Both the position numbers and the translations under genes were made by a program. The notes under the pieces are model-generated. The model had not been told where the DNA came from. It worked only from the letters and a program-made list of their open reading frames with translations, and ran no database searches. Positions 22,814 through 30,884 of a stretch of 64,000 nt of DNA are shown piece by piece; the first letter of the stretch is position 1; each line of letters begins with the position of its first letter. The DNA comes from Paenirhodobacter hankyongi (GTDB lineage: Bacteria; Pseudomonadota; Alphaproteobacteria; Rhodobacterales; Rhodobacteraceae), in assembly GCF_003664585.1 (NCBI RefSeq), contig NZ_RCHI01000006.1, positions 62,001 through 126,000 on the forward strand, read 5' to 3'.

Positions 22814-24378
22814 GCCGCGTTCTCCAATGTGAGGGGGGCTGCGGGGGTGATGCTGTAGGCCTCCGCAAGCCAGTCAAGCTGTCCGTCGCCGGCCCCGGGC
22901 AGAAGCTGGTCGGCGATGATCCGGTCCGGGCGCACGAGCAGCATCGCCGGCCCGGCGCCGAGCCAGCGTTCGAGCGCGCGGTCGGGGTCGCGCAGCGGCC
23001 CGCCGGCGTCGATCGCAACGATCCGCGCGTCCAGCCGGGCGAGCGTGGCGCGGTCCTTCGGGCCGAGCCGCGTCCCGGGATCGACGCCGAGGCCGACAAG
23101 GGCGAAACCGCGCCCCATCAGCGCGTCGAGCCGCACCGGCGCATCGCCGTCCGAAAGCTCGGGCGTCTCGATCAGCCGGCCGACCTTCCGGCCGGCCTGC
23201 CTTCGCACGAGGGGCGAGTGGCGCAGCACGTTGTGCGGCACGGGATCGTTGCAGTCGACATGGTTGCGCAGCGGCGGCAGGCTCCAGATCAGCCGCATGA
23301 TCCCGTCGCGCAGCCGCGCGCGGGCCGGCTGCGTCGTCATGATGAAGCCGCCGAGCCGCACCGCGAACCCCGTCGCCTTCTTCAGCTGCGGCAGGCGCTC
23401 GCTGTAGTAGCTGTCGAGGATCTCTTCTCCGAACCGGCCCTGCAGCACGCCGGCCAGTTTCCACGACAGGTTGCCCGCGTCGCGCACCCCGCCGACCAGC
23501 CCCTGCCCGGCGAAGGGCGGGGTCACATGCGCGGCGTCGCCGGCAAGGAACACCTGCCCGACCCGGAACTGCGAGGCATAGCGGGCGTGGAAGGTGTAGA
23601 TCACGCAGCGCTCGATGCCGAAGCCGGTGCCGCCGCGCCGCTCGGCGATCCGGGCGCGCACCCAGGCCTCGGAGGAGACCTCGGCCTCGTCGTCGCCCGG
23701 CATCACGAGGAATTCCCAGCGTCGCCGGCCGCCGGCATTGGGCAGGGTGAGCGCGGGCCGCGCCGGATCGCAGAAGAAGAAGATCCCGTCCTCGGGAAAG
23801 CGATCCTCGAGCGTGTCGACCACCACCCACTTCTCGGTGAAGGTTTCGCCCTCGAAGCGGAGCCCGAGTGCCGCGCGGATCTGGCTCGAGCCGCCGTCAC
23901 AGGCGACGGCATAGCGCGCCCTCAGCGTGCTGCCGCCAAGATCGAGCGTCACCCCCCCGGCATCCTGCGCGAGCGACCTCACTTCGGTGCCGCGCCGCAG
24001 GATGACATTGGGCAGCTCGGCGATGGCTTCGGTCAGGCCGCGTTCGAGATCGGGCTGGTAATAGGTTCCGCGCGAGGCAAAGCCGAAGGCCTGCGGGCAG
24101 CGGGTGAAGGCGCCCAGCACCTTGCCCTTCGCGTTCAGGTAGCGCACGCCGAGGTCGTGGACGAAGGAGGCCGCGATCCGGTCGAGTACCCCCACCGTCC
24201 GCAGGCTGCGCATCAGCTCGGCGTCATAGGCGATCGCGCGCGGCGTGGTGAACGGCTCCGCGCGCTTTTCGAGCAGGCAGACGCGCAGGCCCGCCTGTCC
24301 CAGTTGCAACGCCATCATCAGCCCGGTCGGGCCGGCGCCGACGATCGCGAGATCGCAATCGCATGTCCTGTCATCCAT
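22810..24378 (-). CDS. FAD-dependent aromatic monooxygenase (MhpA-like)
   Basis: A 522-aa flavin hydroxylase of the PHBH class, closest in pattern to 3-(3-hydroxyphenyl)propionate hydroxylase. It shows the FAD Rossmann motif DLAIVGAGPTGLMMALQLGQAGL (residues 9-31), an arm YAVACDGGSSQIR near 167 and the second FAD site VFLAGDAAHVTPPFAGQGL near 285. A C-terminal thioredoxin-like region follows. It lies 20 bp after the GST gene. NAD(P)H-dependent ring hydroxylation of a phenolic acid is likely. Confidence 0.85.
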   Translation of the reverse strand: MDDRTCDCDLAIVGAGPTGLMMALQLGQAGLRVCLLEKRAEPFTTPRAIAYDAELMRSLRTVGVLDRIAASFVHDLGVRYLNAKGKVLGAFTRCPQAFGFASRGTYYQPDLERGLTEAIAELPNVILRRGTEVRSLAQDAGGVTLDLGGSTLRARYAVACDGGSSQIRAALGLRFEGETFTEKWVVVDTLEDRFPEDGIFFFCDPARPALTLPNAGGRRRWEFLVMPGDDEAEVSSEAWVRARIAERRGGTGFGIERCVIYTFHARYASQFRVGQVFLAGDAAHVTPPFAGQGLVGGVRDAGNLSWKLAGVLQGRFGEEILDSYYSERLPQLKKATGFAVRLGGFIMTTQPARARLRDGIMRLIWSLPPLRNHVDCNDPVPHNVLRHSPLVRRQAGRKVGRLIETPELSDGDAPVRLDALMGRGFALVGLGVDPGTRLGPKDRATLARLDARIVAIDAGGPLRDPDRALERWLGAGPAMLLVRPDRIIADQLLPGAGDGQLDWLAEAYSITPAAPLTLENAA

Positions 24379-24398
24379 GGTCCTCTCCCTCCCTGCGT

Positions 24399-25016
24399 TC
24401 AGTGGTCGGCAAGCCCCTGCATCGCCACCCGCGCGGCGGGCCGCGCGAGCAGCGCGTCGGCATGGGCGGCAAGCGGGCCGGGCAGGGCGAGCCCCAGCGC
24501 CCGCGCCCAGACGAAGACGTAGAACAGCGCCGCGTCATCCGGGCCGATCCGGTCGGGGGTGCGCGGCACCGCCTCCCATTGCGCCGCGAGCGTCGCGAAG
24601 CCCGTCTCGATCTCGCGGCGTCCGAGCGCGCGCAACGCGTCCTGCGCGCCGGGATCGGCGGTGAATTTCTGCGGCATCGCAAGGAAGGTGAAGCCGCGCG
24701 CATGGATCGAGCCGACGATGAAATCGAGGCGTTCGAGCAGCCGCGCCTCGGCCATTGCGCTTTCGGGCCAGAGCCCGGGGGCGCCATGGCTGCGGCAGAG
24801 CCAGCAGGCGATGGCCTGGAATTCCGTCAGCACCGCGCCGTCGTCGAGGCGCAGCGCCGGAACCTTGCCCTTCGGGTTCGTCTGGCGGAACTCCGGGGCA
24901 TGCTGCGCGCCCGTGCGCAGGTCGACCGGCGCAAGCTGATAGTCGACGCCAAGCTCCTCAAGCAGAAATACGATTCCCATCGAGCAGGCGCCCGGGGCGT
25001 GAAACAGTGTAAGCAT
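24399..25016 (-). CDS. Beta-class-like glutathione S-transferase
   Basis: A 205-aa GST. The N-terminal thioredoxin-like domain includes HAPGACSMGIVFLLEEL (residues 6-22), carrying the Cys of bacterial beta-class GSTs, and NPKGKVPALRLDDGAVLTE (residues 47-65), the cis-Pro and glutathione contact. A helical C-domain follows. AGGAGG precedes ATG 25016. It heads the GST-hydroxylase-ligase operon, so it may isomerise a ring-cleavage product or detoxify intermediates. Confidence 0.85.
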   Translation of the reverse strand: MLTLFHAPGACSMGIVFLLEELGVDYQLAPVDLRTGAQHAPEFRQTNPKGKVPALRLDDGAVLTEFQAIACWLCRSHGAPGLWPESAMAEARLLERLDFIVGSIHARGFTFLAMPQKFTADPGAQDALRALGRREIETGFATLAAQWEAVPRTPDRIGPDDAALFYVFVWARALGLALPGPLAAHADALLARPAARVAMQGLADH

Positions 25017-25066
25017 GATCTCTCCTCCTGACTCCCTCCTACCCGAAAAAATCGGCAAAAAGAAGA

Positions 25067-25098
25067 AAAATTAATTTTTATTCGAATATTGAATTGAC
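25067..25098 (+). promoter_or_regulatory. AT-rich shared promoter element, copy 2
   Basis: AAAATTAATTTT (25067-25078) is followed 15 bases later by TTGAC (25094-25098), between the divergent GST and TfdB-like genes. A second TTGAC occurs at 25111. The region 25017-25284 has no other gene. Confidence 0.5.
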
Positions 25099-25284
25099 TT
25101 TGATTTCATATTGACCAAGTGTTCATTTCGAGATGTCGCGGCGACCGCCGGCGTCTCGTATCGCAGCGGATCCGCACGGCCCGGGCAGGGGAGGCCCAGG
25201 TTCCTCATCCGACCGGTTCGCCCGCAGCGGCGGGGCCGGCGGCGGGGCGTGCCGGGCTGCTTCACTCAGGGAGGAGAATTCGCA

Positions 25285-27090
25285 ATGCCCACGAAAGTTC
25301 AAACCGCAGCGCCCGATCTCGAGGTTCCGGTGCTCATCGTCGGCGGGGGCGGCGCGGGCCTGACCAGCTCGATGCTGCTCTCGGGCCTCGGCGTCGAGCA
25401 TCTGCTGGTCAGCGGGTTGCCGACCACCTCGATCCTGCCCAAGGCGCATGTGCTCAATCAGCGCACGATGGAAATCCTCGAGGATGCGGGCATTGCCGAG
25501 GCGATCTACGCCCGAAGCACCCCGGCGCAGAACATGCGGGCGATGGGCTGGTATGCCGGCCTCGCGGGCGACGACCCGGACATGGGGAAGACGATCGCCA
25601 GGATCGAATGCTGGGGCGATGCGCTCGACAACGTCAACTGGCAGCAGGCGAGCCCGCTGCGATCGGCCAACCTGCCGCAAATCCGGCTCGAGCCGATCAT
25701 GAAGGCGCGGGCCGAGGCGCTGAACCCCGGCCGGGTCCGGTTCCATCACGAGCTGACCGCGCTCGATCAGGACGCGGAGGGTGTCACCGCCCGGATCACC
25801 AATCACGACGACGGCTCGGACTACACCGTGCGGGCGCGCTATGTGCTTGGCTGCGACGGGGGGCGGACGATCCCGCGCCTTGTCGGCATCGCGCATCAGG
25901 GGCTGGGCGTGGTCGCGCAGATGGCGACGGCGCATGTCTCGGCCGATCTGTCGCAGCTCGCCCGCGATCCCGACGTGCTGATCCGCTGGATCTGGTGTCC
26001 GGCGATCGGCGAGATGGCGGTGCTGGTGCCGATGGGGCCCGACCACTGGGGGCCGGAGAGCGAGGAATGGGTGTTCCACATCACCTCTCACGGCGACCGG
26101 CCGAGCGATTTGAGCGACGTGCAGATCGTGGCCAACATGCGGCTCGCGCTCGGCATTCCGGATCTGCCGGTGACGGTGCACAAGACCACGCGCTGGGCGC
26201 TCGAGGGCATGCAGGCGGAGCGGTTCCGCGCCGGGCGGGTGTTCCTCGTCGGCGACGCGGCGCATCGCCATCCGCCGACCGGCGGGCTCGGGCTCACCAG
26301 CGGCATTCAGGACGCGCACAACCTGTGCTGGAAGATCGCCGCCGTGCTGAAGGGGGAGGCCGGCGCGGCGCTGCTCGACAGCTACGAGCCGGAGCGCGCC
26401 CCGGTCGACGGTCGCAACATCCAGCGGTCGATGGAGAATTCCGTCGCGCATATGGCGATCGGCCAGGCGATGGGGTTGTCGCCCACGGCAACGGCCGAGC
26501 AGAACTGGGCGCAGGTCAAGCGCGTCCTGAGCGACCGGCCCGAGGATGCCGCGCATCGCGCCACGGCGCTGCGCGCGATCCGGGCGCTCAGCATGGAGGC
26601 GAACGAGCTGAACATCGAATACGGCTATCGCTACGCCTCCGGCGCGATCGTCGGGGACGGCAGCGTGGCCCCGGCGAATGTCGACGAGATCCGGCTTTAC
26701 GAGCCGAGCACCTTCCCGGGCAGCCCGCTGCCGCATGCCTGGCTCGATGACGCGCAGGGGCGGCGCCTGCCGATCAAGGATCTGGTGCGCCCCGGTCGCT
26801 TCCTGCTGATCGCCGGCGAGAACGGCGCCGCGTGGTGCGCCGCCGCCGAGGCGCTTGCCGTCGCGAACGGCCTGCCGCTCGATGCGCTGAGGATCGGTCA
26901 TCTCGATGGCGACCTGTATGATCCGCGGCTGATGTGGGCGCGGGCGCGCGGTATCTCGGAAAGCGGTGCGGTGCTGGTGCGTCCCGACCGGGTGATCTGC
27001 TGGCGTCAGGCGGAAGCGGGGCAGGATCCCGCCGCTGCGCTGGCCGCGGCGCTCGGGCAGGTGCTGGGGCGCACGCTGGCCGCCGGTTGA
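25285..27090 (+). CDS. FAD-dependent phenol hydroxylase (TfdB-like)
   Basis: A 601-aa flavoprotein of the 2,4-dichlorophenol 6-monooxygenase class, which turns phenols into catechols. The FAD motif is VPVLIVGGGGAGLTSSMLLSGLG (residues 14-36), with SILPKAHVLNQRTMEILED around 55 and the cofactor site VFLVGDAAHRHPPTGGLGLTSGIQDAHNL around 330. It has the extended C-terminal thioredoxin-like region. AGGAGA lies 9 bp before ATG 25285. With the extradiol dioxygenase it would make a hydroxylation plus meta-cleavage route. Confidence 0.85.
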   Translation: MPTKVQTAAPDLEVPVLIVGGGGAGLTSSMLLSGLGVEHLLVSGLPTTSILPKAHVLNQRTMEILEDAGIAEAIYARSTPAQNMRAMGWYAGLAGDDPDMGKTIARIECWGDALDNVNWQQASPLRSANLPQIRLEPIMKARAEALNPGRVRFHHELTALDQDAEGVTARITNHDDGSDYTVRARYVLGCDGGRTIPRLVGIAHQGLGVVAQMATAHVSADLSQLARDPDVLIRWIWCPAIGEMAVLVPMGPDHWGPESEEWVFHITSHGDRPSDLSDVQIVANMRLALGIPDLPVTVHKTTRWALEGMQAERFRAGRVFLVGDAAHRHPPTGGLGLTSGIQDAHNLCWKIAAVLKGEAGAALLDSYEPERAPVDGRNIQRSMENSVAHMAIGQAMGLSPTATAEQNWAQVKRVLSDRPEDAAHRATALRAIRALSMEANELNIEYGYRYASGAIVGDGSVAPANVDEIRLYEPSTFPGSPLPHAWLDDAQGRRLPIKDLVRPGRFLLIAGENGAAWCAAAEALAVANGLPLDALRIGHLDGDLYDPRLMWARARGISESGAVLVRPDRVICWRQAEAGQDPAAALAAALGQVLGRTLAAG

Positions 27091-27212
27091 CGGCACGAGC
27101 ACCGACCCCCGCCCGGCTGCGACCGGGCGGGGGTGTCGTGCGGGGGGTTGACCCCGGGCGGATTCGAAGCGCAGCTCGGCAGGCGAAGCAAGGGCTGCGG
27201 AAAGGATCTGCG

Positions 27213-27872
27213 ATGGCGCGGGTGAACCTCGAACGACGGGCCGAGATCGGCCGGGAACGGCGGGCGCGCACGCGCGCGACGATCCTTGACGCCGCCCGCA
27301 GCTGCTATGCCCAGCCGGGCGTGCAGCCGGTCACCATCGAGATGCTGACCCAGGCCGCGGGGGTCGCGAAGGGCACCTTCTATGTCCATTTTCCCGATCT
27401 CGCGACGCTGGAGGCGGAGCTTGGCGACGAGATTCTCGGCGCGCTGGCCGAACGCCATCAGGCGGCGCTCGGGCTGGTGGCGGACCCGCTGACGCGGATC
27501 GCGACGGTGGTCACCATCCTGCTGCTTGACCTCGCGCAGCGGCCGGTGCAGGCGCGGCTCGTGGCGCGCGCCATCGCCGTCCTGCCGGATTTCGCACTGG
27601 CCGTTCAGGACCGGCTGCGCAACGACATCGTCCAGGTCCGGGATGCAGGGGTGCTGCAGATCGGATCGCCCTGCCTTGCCGCGCATGTCGTCGTGGCGAT
27701 CGTCGCGCAGGCGGCGCAGCTGATCGGCGCGGGCGAACTTGAGGCGACCGGCATCGGGGACCTGGTGCGTGCCATCCTCCGGTCGCTTGGCTGTGCGCCG
27801 CAGGACGCCGCGCGGCGCGCCGAGACGGCGCTTGGCCACGCCGAGGCGATCATCCGCACCAGGCTGGACTGA
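27213..27872 (+). CDS. TetR-family regulator
   Basis: A 219-aa regulator with the TetR HTH in residues 18-65 (TRATILDAARSCYAQPGVQPVTIEMLTQAAGVAKGTFYVHFPD). A helical ligand domain follows. It is transcribed with the hydroxylase (123 bp gap) and lies before the porin. It probably responds to an aromatic effector and controls the porin or the hydroxylase. Confidence 0.85.
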   Translation: MARVNLERRAEIGRERRARTRATILDAARSCYAQPGVQPVTIEMLTQAAGVAKGTFYVHFPDLATLEAELGDEILGALAERHQAALGLVADPLTRIATVVTILLLDLAQRPVQARLVARAIAVLPDFALAVQDRLRNDIVQVRDAGVLQIGSPCLAAHVVVAIVAQAAQLIGAGELEATGIGDLVRAILRSLGCAPQDAARRAETALGHAEAIIRTRLD

Positions 27873-27982
27873 GCCGGCGCCGTTCTGGGCCGGCTGTCGC
27901 CGATCGCGTGGTTGTCTCGCCAGATGTGTTCGTTCCCGCGCAGATGGACCGGTCTCCCACGGCTGAAAATTTTTAAAAATAT

Positions 27983-28012
27983 AAAAAATTAATTTTAATT
28001 GAGAAAATTGAC
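27983..28012 (+). promoter_or_regulatory. AT-rich shared promoter element, copy 3
   Basis: AAAATTAATTTT (27985-27996) is followed 11 bases later by TTGAC (28008-28012), the same spacing as copy 1. It lies 119 bp upstream of the porin gene. A TTTTTAAAAA-like stretch precedes it. Confidence 0.5.
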
Positions 28013-28130
28013 TTAACCTGTTACGCAGGGGAAGGCCGTGAGGGAGCGCGGCCGCCGGCCGCGGGCGCCGTGCGTCCTGAAAGGCCGGGCGAATGCAGGG
28101 AAGGTGCCGCGGGGCACCGGGGGAGAAAAC

Positions 28131-29234
28131 ATGAAGAAGATCACGATGACGGCGCTTGCCGTCGCGTTCAGCGCGGGTGCCGTTCACGCCGGGGGGGTGG
28201 AACGCGCCGATCCGTCAGTTGGGATTCTGTTCGAGCAGGGCCGCTACGTCGAATTCGGTTTCGGTGCGGCGCAGCCCAGGGTTTCGGGAACCGGGATCGA
28301 CGCGACGACGACGGGGGTTGCGGGCTCGGGCGATCTGGTGCCGGGCTTTGGAACCTATGGCTTCGCCTACAAGGAGCCACTGAACGAAAAGCTTGATCTG
28401 GCGATCATCGTGAACCAGCCAATCGGGGCGTCGTCGCATTATCCGGACGACAGCGATTTCCTGCTGCGCGGGGTCACCGGGCAGATCGAGTCCACGGCGC
28501 TCACTGCCCTGCTTCGCTACCGGATGCCGAACAACCTGTCGGTCTATGGCGGGCTGCGGATCGAGCAGACCTCGGGCAGCACGACGGCGCCGCTTGCGGC
28601 CTACCGGATGGCCACCTCGACCGAGACGGATCTTGGCTATCTCCTTGGCGTCGCCTGGGAAAAGCCAGAAATCGGGGCGCGGGTCGCGCTGACCTACACG
28701 TCGAAGATCACCCACGAGTTCCGGGCGACGGAGCAATTCGGGGCCACCACGATATCCGACCGGTTCTCGATGACGGTGCCGGAATCGGTCAACCTGGAAT
28801 TCCAGACCGGGCTGAACCCGAAGACGCTTCTGCTGGGGGCGTTGCGCTGGACGCACTGGACCCAGTTCGACATCACGCCCCCGGCCTACGCGGGGGCGAT
28901 CAACCCGCTGACCTCGCAGCCTTTCGGCTCGCTGGTCAGCTTTGGCTCGAACGTGACGACGCTGCAGCTCGGGCTCGGTCGCAAGTTCAACGAAAGCTGG
29001 TCGGGGGCGGTGATGCTGGGCTACGAAGCTGACAGTGGCGATATCATGTCCAATCTCGGTCCGACCGATGGCTACAGCTCGATCACGGTCGCGGCAAACT
29101 GGCAGGCAACGGACCGCATCAAGATCTCGGGCGGGGTGAGCTATTTCGACATCGGCGACGCGCGAACGGCGGTCGGCAGGTTCCGCGGCAACCATGCCTG
29201 GGGTGCGGGGCTGCGCATCGGCATGAATTTCTGA
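28131..29234 (+). CDS. FadL/TodX/OmpP1-type outer-membrane hydrocarbon porin
   Basis: A 367-aa protein with a Sec signal peptide (MKKITMTALAVAFSAGAVHAGG). Long alternating beta-strand sequence follows, ending in Phe (GAGLRIGMNF), as outer-membrane beta barrels do. The N-terminal HAGGVERADPSVGILFEQGRY matches the plug/N-terminus of FadL-type channels. These admit hydrophobic and aromatic substrates. Its place at the end of the aromatic genes makes substrate uptake its likely role. GGGAGAAAAC precedes the start. Confidence 0.8.
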   Translation: MKKITMTALAVAFSAGAVHAGGVERADPSVGILFEQGRYVEFGFGAAQPRVSGTGIDATTTGVAGSGDLVPGFGTYGFAYKEPLNEKLDLAIIVNQPIGASSHYPDDSDFLLRGVTGQIESTALTALLRYRMPNNLSVYGGLRIEQTSGSTTAPLAAYRMATSTETDLGYLLGVAWEKPEIGARVALTYTSKITHEFRATEQFGATTISDRFSMTVPESVNLEFQTGLNPKTLLLGALRWTHWTQFDITPPAYAGAINPLTSQPFGSLVSFGSNVTTLQLGLGRKFNESWSGAVMLGYEADSGDIMSNLGPTDGYSSITVAANWQATDRIKISGGVSYFDIGDARTAVGRFRGNHAWGAGLRIGMNF

Positions 29235-29398
29235 GCCGGTTGGTGCCGAGCCTGCAACGAGCTGCGGGCCCGGTTGCGCAAGTCCCCTGAAGGCCGAATG
29301 CCGCTTTCCCGATATGGACATATCCTGCGCATCCTGGGTTCGGGCCCATTGATTTCAGGCATCTTGCGTGATGCGGGTCCTGCAAGGAGATCTGCTCG

Positions 29399-29590
29399 AT
29401 GGGCAACCTTTACGGGCTGTCCGACGCCCGGATCGAGCGCCTCAGGCCTCTCTTTCCGAGAAGCCATGGCAAGCCGCGCGTCGGTGATCGGCGCGTCCCA
29501 GGCTGCATAGTCTTCATCAATCGCAAGGGCTTGTGGCGGTGCGACGCGCCGAGGGAATGCGCCCTGGCGAAGATCCTTTACAACCGCTGA
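29399..29590 (+). pseudogene. IS5-family transposase, N-terminal fragment
   Basis: The 63 codons read LSDARIERLRPLFPRSHGKPRVGDRRV and later CDAPRECALAKILYNR, the start of IS5-type transposases, and stop where the DDE domain should follow. No terminal inverted repeat pair was seen. The surrounding gap 29235-29732 holds only this remnant. Confidence 0.8.
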
Positions 29591-29732
29591 AAGCGCGGGA
29601 GCGACACCGGCGTCTTCGCTCGGATCATGGGGGGCCTCGCGGTCGAAAGTGTTGAGCACCAGATGGCCAGGATCGACGCGACCTCTCTCATGGCGCACCG
29701 CTCGGCGTCGAGACTGCGGGCAAAGGGGGCGC

Positions 29733-30710
29733 TCAGGCCGGCGCGGTCGAACCACGCACGATCAGCTCGCCCGCCAGCACCACCCGCCGCGGCCGCATCT
29801 TGGCCGAGCCGATCCGGGCGAGCAGCGCCTGCATCGCCTCGCGGCCGAAATCCTCGACCGGCTGGCGGATCACCGTGATGCCCGGATCGACGAGGTCGGT
29901 CCAGACCTCGTCGTCGAAGCCCGCGATCGCCAATTGGCCCGGGATCGCGATCCGGCGCTCGTGGCACAGCTTCAGTGCGGCGCGCACGAAGAGGCCGTTC
30001 GACAGGATCAGCGCATCGGGCATCTCGCGCTCGAGCAGTTCCGCAAGCGCCGCGTGTCCGGCATCGAAGCTCGGCAGCGAGAGCGCGCTGCGCACCGGCA
30101 GGCCGTGACGCTCGAGCGCCGCCTCGACCTCGGCGCGCCGCTCCATGCCGGTGGCGGAGGTCGAGCCGAACAGCCCGGCGATCCGTCGCCGGCCCGAGGC
30201 CACCAGATGATCGACCAGCTCGGCCGAGGCGCGGGCATTGTCGAGCACGACGCTGTCGAAATCGGTCTCGGGCATGGCGCGGTCGACCAGCACAACGGGC
30301 CTGTCCACGCGGGCCAGCGCGGCGGGCGAGAGATGGCGCGTCGGCGTCATGATCAGCCCGCTCACCCGTTCCTCGGCCATCAGCTCGAGATACATCGCCT
30401 CGCGCGCCGGGTCCTCGTCGGTGTTGCACAGCAGCACCCGCATGCCCGCGGCATAGGCGGCATCCTCGACCGCCCGGCTGAGCTGGGTGAAGAACGGGTT
30501 GCGGATGTCGGCGACGATCAGCCCGACCGCCATCGAGCGCTGCGAGCGCAGCTGTCGCGCGGCAAGGTTCGGTCGGTAGCCGGTGGCGGCAACGGCCGAT
30601 TCGACGCGGCGCAGCACCTCGGCGCTGACCGGCCCCTTGCCGAGCGCGCGAGAGACCGTCGAGGTCGAAACCCCCGCGGCCCGGGCGACATCCTTGATGC
30701 TGACGCTCAT
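29733..30710 (-). CDS. fruR: LacI-family regulator of the fructose operon (FruR-type)
   Basis: A 325-aa repressor. The LacI HTH and hinge helix are residues 3-55 (IKDVARAAGVSTSTVSRALGKGPVSAEVL, then YRPNLAARQLRSQ). A sugar-binding domain from about 62 to 320 follows (VGLIVADIRNPFFTQLSRAVEDAA). It is divergent from fruBKA, as in Pseudomonas. The intergenic region has two palindromes with AACGTT centres, so autoregulation and control of fruB by fructose 1-phosphate are likely. Confidence 0.88.
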   Translation of the reverse strand: MSVSIKDVARAAGVSTSTVSRALGKGPVSAEVLRRVESAVAATGYRPNLAARQLRSQRSMAVGLIVADIRNPFFTQLSRAVEDAAYAAGMRVLLCNTDEDPAREAMYLELMAEERVSGLIMTPTRHLSPAALARVDRPVVLVDRAMPETDFDSVVLDNARASAELVDHLVASGRRRIAGLFGSTSATGMERRAEVEAALERHGLPVRSALSLPSFDAGHAALAELLEREMPDALILSNGLFVRAALKLCHERRIAIPGQLAIAGFDDEVWTDLVDPGITVIRQPVEDFGREAMQALLARIGSAKMRPRRVVLAGELIVRGSTAPA

Positions 30711-30715
30711 GTCAC

Positions 30716-30729
30716 TGCAAACGTTTCCA
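30716..30729. promoter_or_regulatory. FruR operator candidate O1
   Basis: TGCAAACGTTTCCA is a near-palindrome with an AAACGTTT centre, 5 bp upstream of the fruR start codon, positioned for autorepression. Confidence 0.55.
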
Positions 30730-30824
30730 GTTTCTGGCTGCGCGGAACATGCCATGTTTTCAGTGATTTCGCAATGAAATAGCGCGGGTATGTGGAGGGC
30801 CTTCGCAGGTGCAGCGGAAAATAT

Positions 30825-30842
30825 TGTGGGAACGTTCCCACA
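30825..30842. promoter_or_regulatory. FruR operator candidate O2
   Basis: TGTGGGAACGTTCCCACA is a perfect 18-bp palindrome, 42 bp upstream of fruB ATG 30885. It shares the AACGTT centre with O1. Confidence 0.7.
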
Positions 30843-30884
30843 GGCGTGTTAATGTGCCCTCACACGGTGGCTGGAGGAGCGCCA

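Noticed and set aside
21017-22858. 613-aa plus-strand ORF opposite the acyl-CoA synthetase gene
   Set aside because: Its translation is Arg/Gly/Ala-rich without motifs and mirrors a complete ANL-ligase on the other strand; it is a GC-driven shadow.
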